A stretch of 64,000 bases of DNA, from contig NZ_SMKU01000004.1 in assembly GCF_004349215.1 (NCBI RefSeq), positions 1 through 64,000 on the forward strand, given 5' to 3'. A program made the position numbers and the translations under genes. The notes beneath the pieces were generated by a model, which worked only from the letters and a program-made list of their open reading frames with translations, had not been told where the DNA came from and searched no databases. The DNA is from Actinomadura rubrisoli (GTDB lineage: Bacteria; Actinomycetota; Actinomycetes; Streptosporangiales; Streptosporangiaceae). Below, one piece after another: positions 50,539 through 60,042 of the stretch; the stretch's first letter is position 1; the number at the start of each line of letters is the position of its first letter.

Positions 50539-52191
50539 TCATTTGATGGCGATCCGGTCCAGGCGGACGAGGGGGAAGACGTAGGGGTCGACGTTGACGC
50601 CGGTGAGGCGCGCGGAATGGGCGGCGGTGTCCTGCCGGTTCCAGAGGGGGATGACGGGCAGGTCCTTGAACAGGACGTCCTCGGCCTGCTGGTAGAAGGG
50701 CAGGCTCTGGCTCATCGACGGGGCGGCGTCGCCCTTGGAGATGAGACCTCTGCAGGCGCTGCCGTCGTATTCCTGGCGGTTGCCGGCGGAGCAGCGGGCG
50801 GTCAGGTAGTTCTCCGCGCCGGGGTAGTCCATGACCCAGGTGGCCCGGTACGGTCCGGTCGCCCCGTGGCGTTGCAGCATGGGCAGGTAGTCCGCCTGCG
50901 GGACCACGCGCAGCTTGATGTCGCCGATGCCGAGGTTCTGCCGGAGCTGGTTGGCCACGTCGACCATCCATTGCTGGTCGGTGGAGTCCTGCCGGGCGAC
51001 GCTGAGTTCCAAGGGGCCGTGCCAGCCGCCGGCCTTCCCGAGGAGCCGCCTGGCCTTCTGCGGCTGGTAGGTGCAGGTCTCACCGCAGGCGTTGGGACGG
51101 TAGCCGGGCACGATGGGCGGCAGGATGGTGCCGGTCGGGCGGTACCGGCCGTTGTAGACGCCGTTCACGATGGCCTGCCGGTCGATCGCCATGGAGATCG
51201 CACGGCGCAGGTCCGGATTCTGGAACCGTTTGTCGTACAACGGGAATTCCAGATACTCCATGGTGCTGCTGGGAACGGCGCGGAAGCGGCCTTTCATCTC
51301 GCGCTGGGCGCGGGGCACCAGCGGCGCGGGGATCGATCTCATGATGTCGACCCGGCCGGCGAGCAGATCGGTGAAGGCGGTTTCCCGTGTCGCATAGATC
51401 TTGAAGGTGATCCCGTCGGTGCGCGCCGGACGGATGCCGTGGTACCTGGCGTTCTTTCTGACTTTGATCTGCCGGTTGTGCTGCCAGGCGCCGTCCATCT
51501 GAAAGGGGCCGTTCCCGATGGGCGCCCGGTCGAATCCCTTCAGGTCGGCGAACGCGGCTCGCGGCAGCGGCGCGAAGCCCAGGAATGCCAGCGTCAGCGG
51601 GAACTGGCTGAACGGCGCGGACAGTCTGACCTGGAAGGTCCGCCCGTCGCGGACCTTGAGCCCGGCGAGTGCCCTGGTGCGCGGCGCGGGCGCGGAGCGG
51701 GGGCCCTTCCCGTCGGGGTCTTGGGGGTTCAGGGCGTCGTAGCCGTCGATATGGGCGAAGTAGAAGCCGTTCACCCAGGCGTTGGGGCCGTAGGCGGCGG
51801 CGTTCCAGGCGTTGACGTAGCTGTGCGCGGTGACCGGCTCGCCGTTGTGGAAGGTGAGCCCCGGCTTGATCTTGATCGTCCAGGTCCGCTGGTCGGGGCT
51901 GGTGATCGACTCGGCTTCGTCGTTGTCCGGCCGCCCGGACGGGCTGATCCGGGTCAGCGTGTCGAACAGGGCGTCCAGCACGTACAGCCCCTGCACGCTG
52001 GTCTCCCGGCCGGGAGTCAGGTGGGTCGGCTCCAGGCTGGCGTAGGAGAACGTCTTTCCGCTTCCGCCGGGTGGGTCCCCAGCGCAGGCGGACGCCGCCA
52101 GGGCGGATAACAGGACGGCGAGCCAGGCGGGCGAGGCGGAGAGGGCCGTCACCGGTGTAGGGCGCACGAGACGGCGGGGAGTCGGGAGCAT
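50539..52191 (-). CDS. ABC-transporter solute-binding lipoprotein (family 5, peptide/nickel type)
   Basis: A 550-residue extracytoplasmic binding protein. The N-terminal signal ends in a lipobox-like LAASAC (about residue 36). The SBP_bac_5 signature region is PGLTFHNGEPVTAHSYVNAW; RRAISMAIDRQAIVNGVYNG and IPLWNRQD complete the family pattern. It would bind oligopeptides or similar solutes, but no permease or ATPase gene is adjacent. It lies directly downstream of the SARP regulator (15-bp gap) and is probably co-transcribed with it. ATG 52191. Confidence 0.9.
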   Translation of the reverse strand: MLPTPRRLVRPTPVTALSASPAWLAVLLSALAASACAGDPPGGSGKTFSYASLEPTHLTPGRETSVQGLYVLDALFDTLTRISPSGRPDNDEAESITSPDQRTWTIKIKPGLTFHNGEPVTAHSYVNAWNAAAYGPNAWVNGFYFAHIDGYDALNPQDPDGKGPRSAPAPRTRALAGLKVRDGRTFQVRLSAPFSQFPLTLAFLGFAPLPRAAFADLKGFDRAPIGNGPFQMDGAWQHNRQIKVRKNARYHGIRPARTDGITFKIYATRETAFTDLLAGRVDIMRSIPAPLVPRAQREMKGRFRAVPSSTMEYLEFPLYDKRFQNPDLRRAISMAIDRQAIVNGVYNGRYRPTGTILPPIVPGYRPNACGETCTYQPQKARRLLGKAGGWHGPLELSVARQDSTDQQWMVDVANQLRQNLGIGDIKLRVVPQADYLPMLQRHGATGPYRATWVMDYPGAENYLTARCSAGNRQEYDGSACRGLISKGDAAPSMSQSLPFYQQAEDVLFKDLPVIPLWNRQDTAAHSARLTGVNVDPYVFPLVRLDRIAIK

Positions 52192-52205
52192 GGGGCACAC
52201 GGCCT

Positions 52206-55067
52206 TCAGGTGTTGAGCCGGATGATTGCAGGGGTGTCGGGGATCGGCTGGGACAGCAGGGTGTCCGCTTGCGCGGGAGCCAGGAGCCTCGTGTCGGCGA
52301 GAATGGCGATGGACCGGTTCCAGTAGTCGCGTGCCCGCTGGGTGTGGCCGAGCGTGTTGTGGGCCTGTCCGAGTCCCCAGAGCTGTTCGGCCTCGTTGTA
52401 CAGGTCGGCGATGCCGCGGAAGAGGTCCAGGCCCCGCTGGTGGTGGGCGATGGCCAGGTCCGGCTCGTGGGAGCGCTGGTGGGCCCACGCCAGGTTGCTG
52501 ACCGCGACGGCCTCCCCGAAGTGGTCGCCGAATTCCTCGTTGATGAGCATCGACCGCCGGTGGTAGTCGATGGCGCGGTGGAAGTTCCGCAGGCCCTGGT
52601 GGGTGAGGCCGAGGTAGTTGAGCGCGACGGCCTCGTTGACCCGGTCGCCGATCGCGCGGCTCAGCGCCAGCCCCATCTCCAGGTCGGCGACCGCCTGGTC
52701 GAAATGCCCCTGCTGGCGGTGGATGATCCCGAAGATGGTGACGCATTTGGCCTCTCCGATGCGGTCTCCCACGGCACGCCAGAGGTCCAGGGCCCGCTTG
52801 GTGTAGACGATGGCGTCCGGCAGCACACCGTCGTAGAGGTTGATGTTGGCGGTGTCCTCCAAGGCGAGTGCCCGGCGGCGGTCGTCGCCGATGCGGTCGG
52901 CGGCGCGCATGGCCAGATGGGCGAGCGCGAGCCGGTCGGGGATGTGACCGCGGTTGGCCAGCGGACGGAACAGGGCGGCCGCCAGCCGCACCGCCTGGAC
53001 GGGCAGGGCGCCGGAGAGGTCGGCGGCCGCGCCGACGGTGGCGATCAGGTTGGCGCGCTCTTGCTCGGCCCAGCCGATCGCCTGCGCCGCGGTCGACAGG
53101 CCCTCCACGATCGGGCCCGGGTGCGCGCGGGCGCCGGTGAGATGCCGCCAGTCGGACGGGTTGCGCAGCCTGGTCGCGTGCTGGGCCGCGGAGAGGTAGC
53201 AGTCCACCAGACGGCCGAGCGCGACGTACCGCCCCTGCTCGGACTCATCGCGGTCGGCCAGGCGGCGCGCGTACCGGCCGACCAGCGGGTGCAGGCGGTA
53301 GCGGCCCGCGACGGCCTGCTGGACGAGGTGCTCGTCCAGCAGCGATTCCAGGACCGCCTCGGCCTGCGGGGGCGAGACGTCGGCCAGCGCCGCCGCGGAC
53401 ACCGCGGTGACGTCCTCACCCGGGTGCAGGCTGATCATCCGGAAGATGCGCCGCTGCTGGGCGGGCAGCTGGTAGTACGAGGCGTCGAACGAGTCCGGCA
53501 CGGACCGCTCGCGCACCGACAGCCGTCCGAGCAGGCCGCCCTCGGCGATGAGCCGCCCCAGAACGTACCGCGGTGTCCACGCCGGACGGGCCTGCAACTG
53601 CCGGGCCACCGCGGCGAGCGCGCTGGGCAGGCCGCCGCACACCTCGACGATCCGGGCGGCGGCGCCGGGGTCGGCCGCGACCCTGTCCCGGCCGGAGATC
53701 CGGGCCAGCAGCTCGACCGCCTCCCCCGTCGGCAGCGGTTCGAGCGTCATGGGCTCGACGCCGTCCAGGCCGGACAGGGCGCGCCGGCTGGTGATCAGGA
53801 CCAGGCTGCCGGGCCCCCCGGGCAGCAGCGGGCGCACCTGGGCCTCGGTGGCCGCGTCGTCCAGCACGACCAGCGCCCTTCTCCCCGCGAGGCGGCTGCG
53901 GTAGAGCGCCGCCCGGTCGGGCACCGAGGCCGGGACCTGGCCGGCGGGCACTCCGAGCGCCCGCAGGAAATCGTCCAGGACGGCTCCGGGATCGGCCGCC
54001 GACCGGTCCGGCTCGCACCCTCGCAGCTCGGCCCACAGCTGGATCTCATCGAACCGGCCTTGGGCGACGAGGTGGTGTGCGGCCCGCACCGCCAGCCGGG
54101 TCTTGCCCACCCCGGCCATCCCCTGGATCGCCACGACCGTGACCTGGGGGCCGTCATCGCCCATGGCGTCCACCAGCTTCCGCAGGTAGCGCAGGTCGGC
54201 GGCCCGGCCGGTGAACTCGGCGACGTCCCTCGGCAGCTGGCGGACGGCACCGGGCACGACGGGGCGCGTATCCGGGGACGGCTCGTCACCGGGGATCGCC
54301 GGTTCGGGGCCGGGCGTCTGCTGCTTTCGCGCGTTCAGGTAGGCGCGGTGAAGGACCTCGGAGGGCTCCACCTCCAGCTCTTCGGCGAGCCTGCCGCGGA
54401 CGGCCTGGTAATGCCGCACCGCGTCGGCCCGCCGGCCGCACGCGTCCAGGAGCGTGACCACACCGGCCTGGACCGATTCCTCGAACGGGAGAACCGCGGC
54501 CAGCCGCTCCAGCTCCGGCAGGGCCCGGTCCGGTGCGCCGGACGCGATCGCCGCCTCGCACAGCCGGCCGGCGGCCTCCACACGGAGCCGCTGCAACCCG
54601 ACCACGACTGGTTGATCGCTGAGCCACCGGTCCAGGCCGTCCAGCACCGGGCCGCGCCACAGGTCCAGCGCCTCTGACAATCCGTCCATGCGGGCGCGGG
54701 AGTCCCGCTGCTCGGAGGCCGCCGCGACGAGCGCGCGGAACCGGGCGGCGTCGACCTGCTGGTCCGCCAGGACGATCCGGTAGCCGCCGCCGGACCGCTT
54801 CAGGGCGGCGTCGAGCTCCAGACGCTCCTTCAGCCAGGCGCGGAGCCGGGACACCGCCGTGTGCAACGCCGACGCGGTCGCCCCGTCCAGCCCCCACGCG
54901 AACTCGGCCAGCAGGTCGTCGCGCACGACCTCGCCCGGCGTCAGCAGCAGCCCGCCGAGCACCCTGCAGATCCCCGCCCGCGGAAGCTCGACCCCCTCGC
55001 CACCACGCCGGACACGTAACGGCCCCAGAATTTCGAACGACGTTCGTGCCGATGGACCACTCTCCAC
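52206..55067 (-). CDS. AfsR/SARP-type regulator with NB-ARC and TPR domains
   Basis: A 953-residue regulator. The N-terminal OmpR-type winged helix (FEILGPLRVRRGGEGVELPR ... LHTAVSRLRAWLKERL) and bacterial transcriptional activation domain (RFRALVAAASEQRDSRARMD, LPELERLAAVLPFEESVQAG) make the SARP part (residues 1-250). The NB-ARC ATPase has P-loop IQGMAGVGKTRLAVRAAH and Walker B RALVVLDDAA. C-terminal TPRs (GIIHRQQGHFDQAVADLEMG, ALNYLGLTHQGLRNFHRAID) follow. GTG 55067 with a G-rich ribosome site was chosen. It is far from the NRPS cluster; its clearest target is the adjacent binding-protein gene. Confidence 0.92.
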   Translation of the reverse strand: MESGPSARTSFEILGPLRVRRGGEGVELPRAGICRVLGGLLLTPGEVVRDDLLAEFAWGLDGATASALHTAVSRLRAWLKERLELDAALKRSGGGYRIVLADQQVDAARFRALVAAASEQRDSRARMDGLSEALDLWRGPVLDGLDRWLSDQPVVVGLQRLRVEAAGRLCEAAIASGAPDRALPELERLAAVLPFEESVQAGVVTLLDACGRRADAVRHYQAVRGRLAEELEVEPSEVLHRAYLNARKQQTPGPEPAIPGDEPSPDTRPVVPGAVRQLPRDVAEFTGRAADLRYLRKLVDAMGDDGPQVTVVAIQGMAGVGKTRLAVRAAHHLVAQGRFDEIQLWAELRGCEPDRSAADPGAVLDDFLRALGVPAGQVPASVPDRAALYRSRLAGRRALVVLDDAATEAQVRPLLPGGPGSLVLITSRRALSGLDGVEPMTLEPLPTGEAVELLARISGRDRVAADPGAAARIVEVCGGLPSALAAVARQLQARPAWTPRYVLGRLIAEGGLLGRLSVRERSVPDSFDASYYQLPAQQRRIFRMISLHPGEDVTAVSAAALADVSPPQAEAVLESLLDEHLVQQAVAGRYRLHPLVGRYARRLADRDESEQGRYVALGRLVDCYLSAAQHATRLRNPSDWRHLTGARAHPGPIVEGLSTAAQAIGWAEQERANLIATVGAAADLSGALPVQAVRLAAALFRPLANRGHIPDRLALAHLAMRAADRIGDDRRRALALEDTANINLYDGVLPDAIVYTKRALDLWRAVGDRIGEAKCVTIFGIIHRQQGHFDQAVADLEMGLALSRAIGDRVNEAVALNYLGLTHQGLRNFHRAIDYHRRSMLINEEFGDHFGEAVAVSNLAWAHQRSHEPDLAIAHHQRGLDLFRGIADLYNEAEQLWGLGQAHNTLGHTQRARDYWNRSIAILADTRLLAPAQADTLLSQPIPDTPAIIRLNT

Positions 55068-55240
55068 CGTTACACCCCCCGGTGATCGCCAAAGAAGGCA
55101 ACCCGACAATCCTCTCCCGCGGCGCCGCGGGCGGGCAATGAAACCACCTTGACACGTCCGGATCCGGCCATCAACAGATCGGGTAATGTCGGTTGGGACG
55201 CGATCAGTGGCCAAGGCATTTAAAAACTCAATCACCTGCG

Positions 55241-55956
55241 TCAGTGCTTGTGCATGACGTGCTTGACGCGGGTGTAGTCCTCCAGGCCGTAGTGCGAGAG
55301 GTCCTTGCCGTAGCCGGAACGTTTGAATCCGCCGTGCGGCATTTCGGGGACCAGCACCATGTGGGTGTTGATCCACACGCACCCGAAGTCCAGGCGCGCG
55401 GCCATGCGCATGACCCGTCCGTGGTCCGCGGTCCACACGCTCGACGCCAGGGCGTGGTCGACGCCGCACGCCAGCCGCAGCGCGTCCTCCTCGCCGGTGA
55501 ACGGCTGGACGGTCAGCAACGGCGCGAAGTTCTCCTCGCGCACCACGGCGTCGTCCTGGGTCACCCCGGTGATGACGGTGGGCGCCAGGAAGTAGCCCCG
55601 GCGAAGAAGCGCAGGCAGTCGGCCGCGGCGAACACCTCTTCGGTGCGCGTGGTGGCGACGGGCTTGCCGGTGTTGCGGCATTCGGCGGCGACGAACTCGT
55701 CCGCCCGCCGTTCGAGCAGCTCGGCGCAGTGCAGCAGGGCCCGCTGGCGCCGGCCGGGCGGCGTGGCGCGCCAGACGTCGAACGCCTCGACCGCCGCCGC
55801 GTAGGCGTCGTGGACGTCCCGCTCGCCCGAGAGCGGTGCACTGCCGAACACCTCGCCGGTGCACGGGTCGACCAGGTCGGTGGCGCGTCCGTCCGCGGCG
55901 GGACGAAGCCGGCCGTTGACGACGTTGTGGACGGTCTCGAAGGCCGGCGCCGTCAT
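55241..55956 (-). pseudogene. Aldehyde dehydrogenase with internal deletion
   Basis: The N-terminus (VVNGRLRPAADGRATDLVDP, VWRATPPGRRQRALLHCAEL, NTGKPVATTRTEEVF, CLRFFAG) and C-terminus (GYFLAPTVITGVTQDDAVVR, ALASSVWTADHGRVMRMAAR, PHGGFKRSGYGKDLSHYGLE) of an aminobutyraldehyde-type dehydrogenase are present in different frames and meet near 55590. About 240 residues, including the catalytic Glu and Cys, are absent (normal length about 475-500). ATG 55956 overlaps the agmatinase stop, so it was once the third gene of the operon. Natural deletion or assembly collapse would look the same. Confidence 0.85.
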
Positions 55957-56948
55957 CGGCCCGCCCCTTGCAGGACGGCCAGCAGGTCGTAGGTGACGTG
56001 CGCCGCCGCGATGCCGGTGATCTCGGCGTGGTCGTAGGCGGGGGCGACCTCGACGACGTCCGCCCCGACCAGGTTGAGCCCGTCCAGGCCGCGCAGCACT
56101 TCGAGGAGCTCGCGGCTGGACAGCCCGCCCGCCTCCGGCGTCCCGGTGCCGGGCGCGTGCGCCGGGTCGAGGACGTCGATGTCCACCGAGACGTACACCG
56201 GCCGGTCCCCCAGCCTGGCGCGGACGCGTCCGATGATGTCGTCGAGCGGCTGCCGGGCGAAGTCGCGGGCGTGGACGGCGGTGAACCCGAGCTTCTCGCT
56301 CTCGTCCAGGTCGAGCCGCGAGTACAGCGGGCCGCGGATGCCCACGTGCGTCGAGTGGGACAGGTCGATCAGCCCTTCCTCGCCGGCCCGGCGGAACGGC
56401 GTGCCGTGCGTGTAGGGGGCGCCGAAATAGGTGTCCCAGGTGTCCAGGTGCGCGTCGAAGTGCAGCACCGCGACCGGTCCGTGGCGCTCGTGCTGGACGC
56501 GCAGCAGCGGCAGCGCGATGGTGTGGTCGCCGCCGATGGTGATCAGGCGGCGCCGGGTGCCCGACAGCGAGCGCGCGGCGTCCTCGATCGCCCGGATCGC
56601 GGCGGCCAGGTCGAACGGGTTGACGCCGACGTCCCCCGCGTCGGCGACCTGCGACACCGCGAACGGCTCGACGTCCAAGGCGGGGTGGTAGGGGCGCAGC
56701 AGCCGGGAGCTCTGCCGCACGTGGCCGGGGCCGAACCGGGCGCCCGGACGGTAGCTGACCCCCGAATCGAAGGGGACGCCCCAGATCAGCACGTCGGCGT
56801 CGGGGACATCGGTGAGCCTGGGCAGCCGCGCGAACGTGGCGTCGCCCGCGTAGCGGGGGATCCGCGTCGCGTCGACCGGCCCGACGGGCGGGGCACCGGA
56901 CGAGCCGGTCGGCGAGCCGGTGGGCGGGGTCTCCGGGGAGGTGGTCAC
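55953..56948 (-). CDS. Agmatinase/guanidino-acid ureohydrolase
   Basis: A 331-residue arginase-family enzyme with all binuclear-Mn motifs: [27 protein letters not shown] and [20 protein letters not shown]. It hydrolyses a guanidino group to urea plus an amine; agmatine, guanidinobutyrate or guanidinopropionate are likely substrates. GTG 56948 overlaps the amine oxidase stop. With amine oxidase and aldehyde dehydrogenase it forms a guanidino-amine to acid route. Confidence 0.92.
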   Translation of the reverse strand: MTTSPETPPTGSPTGSSGAPPVGPVDATRIPRYAGDATFARLPRLTDVPDADVLIWGVPFDSGVSYRPGARFGPGHVRQSSRLLRPYHPALDVEPFAVSQVADAGDVGVNPFDLAAAIRAIEDAARSLSGTRRRLITIGGDHTIALPLLRVQHERHGPVAVLHFDAHLDTWDTYFGAPYTHGTPFRRAGEEGLIDLSHSTHVGIRGPLYSRLDLDESEKLGFTAVHARDFARQPLDDIIGRVRARLGDRPVYVSVDIDVLDPAHAPGTGTPEAGGLSSRELLEVLRGLDGLNLVGADVVEVAPAYDHAEITGIAAAHVTYDLLAVLQGAGR

Positions 56949-58240
56949 AGGGTCTCCAGCAGTTCCGTCGCGGCGCGCCGGCCGCTGTCGATGGCGCCGT
57001 CGATGAAGCCGGGCCAGCGGTGCGCGGTGTGCGCCCCGGCGAAATGCACCAGGTTCTCCGGGGTGGCCAGATGGGTCTCGTACTTGGTGATCTGCCCGGC
57101 CCGGAACGTGGTCCACGTGCCCCGGGACCACGGGTCGTGGACCCAGTCGTGGGTGGCCGTGGCGACGACCTCCGCGTCCGGCGCGTACTCCCGGACGGCC
57201 CGCTGCACCGCCTGGACGTCGTCGCCGTCCACGTGATCGTGCCCGGGGGCGAAGCAGACCAGCACCACTCCCTCGGGGAGCGTGCGCATCGCCCCGACGT
57301 AGTCGAAGACCGTCCCCCAGCCGTAGCCGCTGAGGTCCTCGGGCACGTCGCGCGCCAGTGCCCACACCTTCTGCCCCTGGCCCGCGTGGTTCTCCTGGGA
57401 GATCGCCAGCTTCTCAGGGGCCAGCGCCGGCTCGAAGGCGATGTCCTGGAGCACGCCGAGCGGGACGGTGACCAGGACCCGCCGCGCCGTGACCTCGCCG
57501 CCGTCATGGGCGACGACCACGTGATCGGCGTCCTGGCGGACGGAGCGCACCGGGGAGGACAGCCTGATGTCGGCGCCGCTGTCGTCGGCCAGCGCCCGGG
57601 CCAGGGACGCGGTGCCGTCGGTGAACGTATGGCCGAGGACGCTGGCCTCGACCATGCCCCAGAGCGAGTTGTCCATCGCGGCCAGCCAGCGCAGCACGTC
57701 GAGGGCGGACCCGGTGTCGGCCGAGGCGTTGCCGCAGCCGCAGAACCAGGAGATCAGCAGCTCGCGCGCGTTGCCCTCCAGTCCCGCGTCGTCGGCCCAC
57801 CGGCGGATCGGCACGTCGAGATCGTCCAGCCCCTGCTCCGACAGCGGGCGGTCCACGTCCAGGCGGGCGCCCGCGGCGAGCAGGACGCGGATCGCGTGTT
57901 CCAGCCGTCCCAGCTCGCCCGGGGGCACCGGCAGCAGCGTGTCGAGCACGGTGCCCCGGTCCGACCAGGTCATCCGGCCGGGCGGCTCGCTGTCGCTGAT
58001 CGCGATCCCGTAGCGCCGCACCTCGGCGGAGACGAACGTCTGCCGCGGGACGATCCACGTGCCGCCCATCTCCAGGCCGTGCCCGCCGAACAGGTCCGTC
58101 CGGTACCAGGTGCGCCCCCCGATCCGGTCGCGCGCCTCCAGCACGCACACCCGCCTGCCCGCCGCCCCGAGGTCCCGGGCGGCGGTCAGGCCCGCGAAAC
58201 CGGCGCCGACGATCACGACATCGACTTGCGGTTGGTTCAT
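56945..58240 (-). CDS. Flavin monoamine/polyamine oxidase
   Basis: A 431-residue FAD amine oxidase. Dinucleotide-binding [17 protein letters not shown] near the N-terminus, the family RxGGR motif in [10 protein letters not shown], and the C-terminal FAD site [20 protein letters not shown]. It oxidises primary or polyamines to aldehydes with H2O2. First gene after the PucR regulator on the same strand and coupled to the ureohydrolase (GTGA). ATG 58240. Confidence 0.93.
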   Translation of the reverse strand: MNQPQVDVVIVGAGFAGLTAARDLGAAGRRVCVLEARDRIGGRTWYRTDLFGGHGLEMGGTWIVPRQTFVSAEVRRYGIAISDSEPPGRMTWSDRGTVLDTLLPVPPGELGRLEHAIRVLLAAGARLDVDRPLSEQGLDDLDVPIRRWADDAGLEGNARELLISWFCGCGNASADTGSALDVLRWLAAMDNSLWGMVEASVLGHTFTDGTASLARALADDSGADIRLSSPVRSVRQDADHVVVAHDGGEVTARRVLVTVPLGVLQDIAFEPALAPEKLAISQENHAGQGQKVWALARDVPEDLSGYGWGTVFDYVGAMRTLPEGVVLVCFAPGHDHVDGDDVQAVQRAVREYAPDAEVVATATHDWVHDPWSRGTWTTFRAGQITKYETHLATPENLVHFAGAHTAHRWPGFIDGAIDSGRRAATELLETL

Positions 58241-58385
58241 GGCCGGGACGCCTCCAGATGAGATGCACACGCACCGCCGAGCGCCGGTGCGCCCGATCAC
58301 GCTACGTCGCCGTGATCGGCCGGTCGATCGACGGGACGTCCAACGTCCGCGGTCGGCCCTCTACGCCATGTCCAACGCGGCGGCG

Positions 58386-59903
58386 CTAGCGGTCGGGAGG
58401 CAGGGTGTGCGCCAGCGCCTCCCGGGCCTCCAGCGCGAGCCAGAACTCGTGCCGGGTGGCCGCCGAGGTCATCGCCTTCCCGGTGAGCCGCTCCACCCGG
58501 TCGATGCGGTTGCGCACCGTGTGCCGGTGCACGCCGAGCCGGTCGGCCGCGGTGTCCCAGACGCCGTTGGCCTCCAGCCACACCCGCAGCGTGGTGAGGA
58601 TCTCCCCGCGGGGGTCGGCGGCGTCGACCGGGGCGAGCAGGGCGTCGGCGAACGCGGCCAGCAGGTCCGGCGGGCCGAGGGTGAGCAGGAGGCGGCCGAT
58701 GGCGTGCTCGGTGGCCTCGGCGGGACGGCCGAGCCGCGCGCTCGGGGCGAGCAGGGAACGCGCCTGGCGCAGCGAGATCGCGGCGGTGCCCGGCCGGAAG
58801 CCGGACCCGATGCCGGTCGGACGGCCGGGCGCGAACCGCGCGAGCACCGCGGCCAGGTCCACGTCGTCGACCACCAGGGCCTCGACGATGTCGCCGTCGA
58901 ACCGGACGAGCCCGCCCGGCAGCGCGACGGACAGGTCGGCCGCGAGGTCCTCCGCCTCGCCCCGCGGCGCCTGCACGGCCAGGCCGCGCAGGTGCTCGGT
59001 CGAGACGTCCAGGGCGGTGAGCAGCCGCTCGGCGCGCTCGTCGGACAGCTCGCCCGACACCAGCCGGCCCATCGCCGCGGTCCGCGCCCGCCGGTGCGGC
59101 TCGCGGGCCAGGTGCCGGCGCTCCAGCTCCATGGTCAGCAGGGAGACCAGCGCGGCGTCGACCAGCCGGGGTCCGGCGTCGGCCGAGCCGGCCAGCAGCG
59201 CGTGGCCGCGCAGGCGGCGGGCGCCGATCGGCCGCACCCCCACCGTGAGGTCCGCCGCGTCCACGACGGCACTGCCGCGGAGCCCGCGCGCGGTGATCTC
59301 TTCGAGGACCGTGCGGGCGGCGTCCAGCAGCCGCTCGGGGGCGGCGCCGACGGCGGCCAGTTGCCGGCCGAGGGCGTCGGTGACCACGGCCGCCCGTCCG
59401 GTGGCGTCCAGCCACACCTTGAGGATGGCGTCGAGGCCGCCGCCCGAGGCGGCGGCCACGGTGAGCCTGCGCTGGACGTCCGCGGTGTGCTCCAGGGCCC
59501 GCCTCTCCTCGGCGGCCCGCGCCGCGAACACGGCCTTGGTGACGGCGATGAACGGCACCTGGTCGGGTACCGTGAGCAGCGGAAGTCCCGCCTCCTCCGC
59601 CGCCTCGACCAGCGTCGCGGGCGGGTGCCGGTGGGGCTGCCCGTGGCCGAGCCCCAGGGCCAGGGCGGCGGCGCCGCCGTCGACCACGTCCTGGACGAAC
59701 GCGCGGCAGGAGGCGGGGTCGACCGGCAGCACCAGGCCCGTCGTCATGAGCAGCTCGCCGCCCTGGAGCCACTCCCCCGGCCGCAGGAGCTCCGAGACGT
59801 GCGCCGCCTCGATCGCCTGCCGCCGTCCGCCCGCTCCGGCGACCAGGCTCAGCTGGAGCTCCCGGACGGCGAGCAGGTCCTCCACGGTGAACGGCATGGA
59901 CAT
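58386..59903 (-). CDS. PucR-family transcriptional regulator
   Basis: A regulator of about 505 residues with the PucR N-terminal domain (FTVEDLLAVRELQLSLVAG, GGELLMTTGLVLPVD), a GGDEF-like middle (GFRPGTAAISLRQARSLL) and the C-terminal HTH_30 (GVWDTAADRLGVHRHTVRN then RIDRVERLTGK). PucR-type proteins control purine, amine and amino-acid catabolism. It lies between the amine-oxidase operon and the divergent permease and probably controls both. Several ATG starts are possible (59966, 59915, 59903, 59897); 59903 was taken as closest to the domain start. Confidence 0.9.
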   Translation of the reverse strand: MSMPFTVEDLLAVRELQLSLVAGAGGRRQAIEAAHVSELLRPGEWLQGGELLMTTGLVLPVDPASCRAFVQDVVDGGAAALALGLGHGQPHRHPPATLVEAAEEAGLPLLTVPDQVPFIAVTKAVFAARAAEERRALEHTADVQRRLTVAAASGGGLDAILKVWLDATGRAAVVTDALGRQLAAVGAAPERLLDAARTVLEEITARGLRGSAVVDAADLTVGVRPIGARRLRGHALLAGSADAGPRLVDAALVSLLTMELERRHLAREPHRRARTAAMGRLVSGELSDERAERLLTALDVSTEHLRGLAVQAPRGEAEDLAADLSVALPGGLVRFDGDIVEALVVDDVDLAAVLARFAPGRPTGIGSGFRPGTAAISLRQARSLLAPSARLGRPAEATEHAIGRLLLTLGPPDLLAAFADALLAPVDAADPRGEILTTLRVWLEANGVWDTAADRLGVHRHTVRNRIDRVERLTGKAMTSAATRHEFWLALEAREALAHTLPPDR

Positions 59904-60042
59904 AGTGTCCAGCATCACACAGGCAGGTTCTCCACGGCGTCGATCGACCTGTTCGGAAGGCGTCACCTACTGTCGCCGCACTGGTCCGCCGGCGCAGAGC
60001 CGTCCGGCCCGCGGCACGCGAGAACAGTACGGAGGACGTGCC

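Noticed and set aside
52269-54677. 802-residue plus-strand frame opposite the SARP regulator
   Set aside because: Shadow of a strongly supported regulator with a complete domain order; the frame itself shows no motif.
58059-59900. Very long plus-strand frame opposite PucR and the amine oxidase
   Set aside because: Antisense reading of well-supported genes; only its 3' part (from 61563) is real, as the amidohydrolase.
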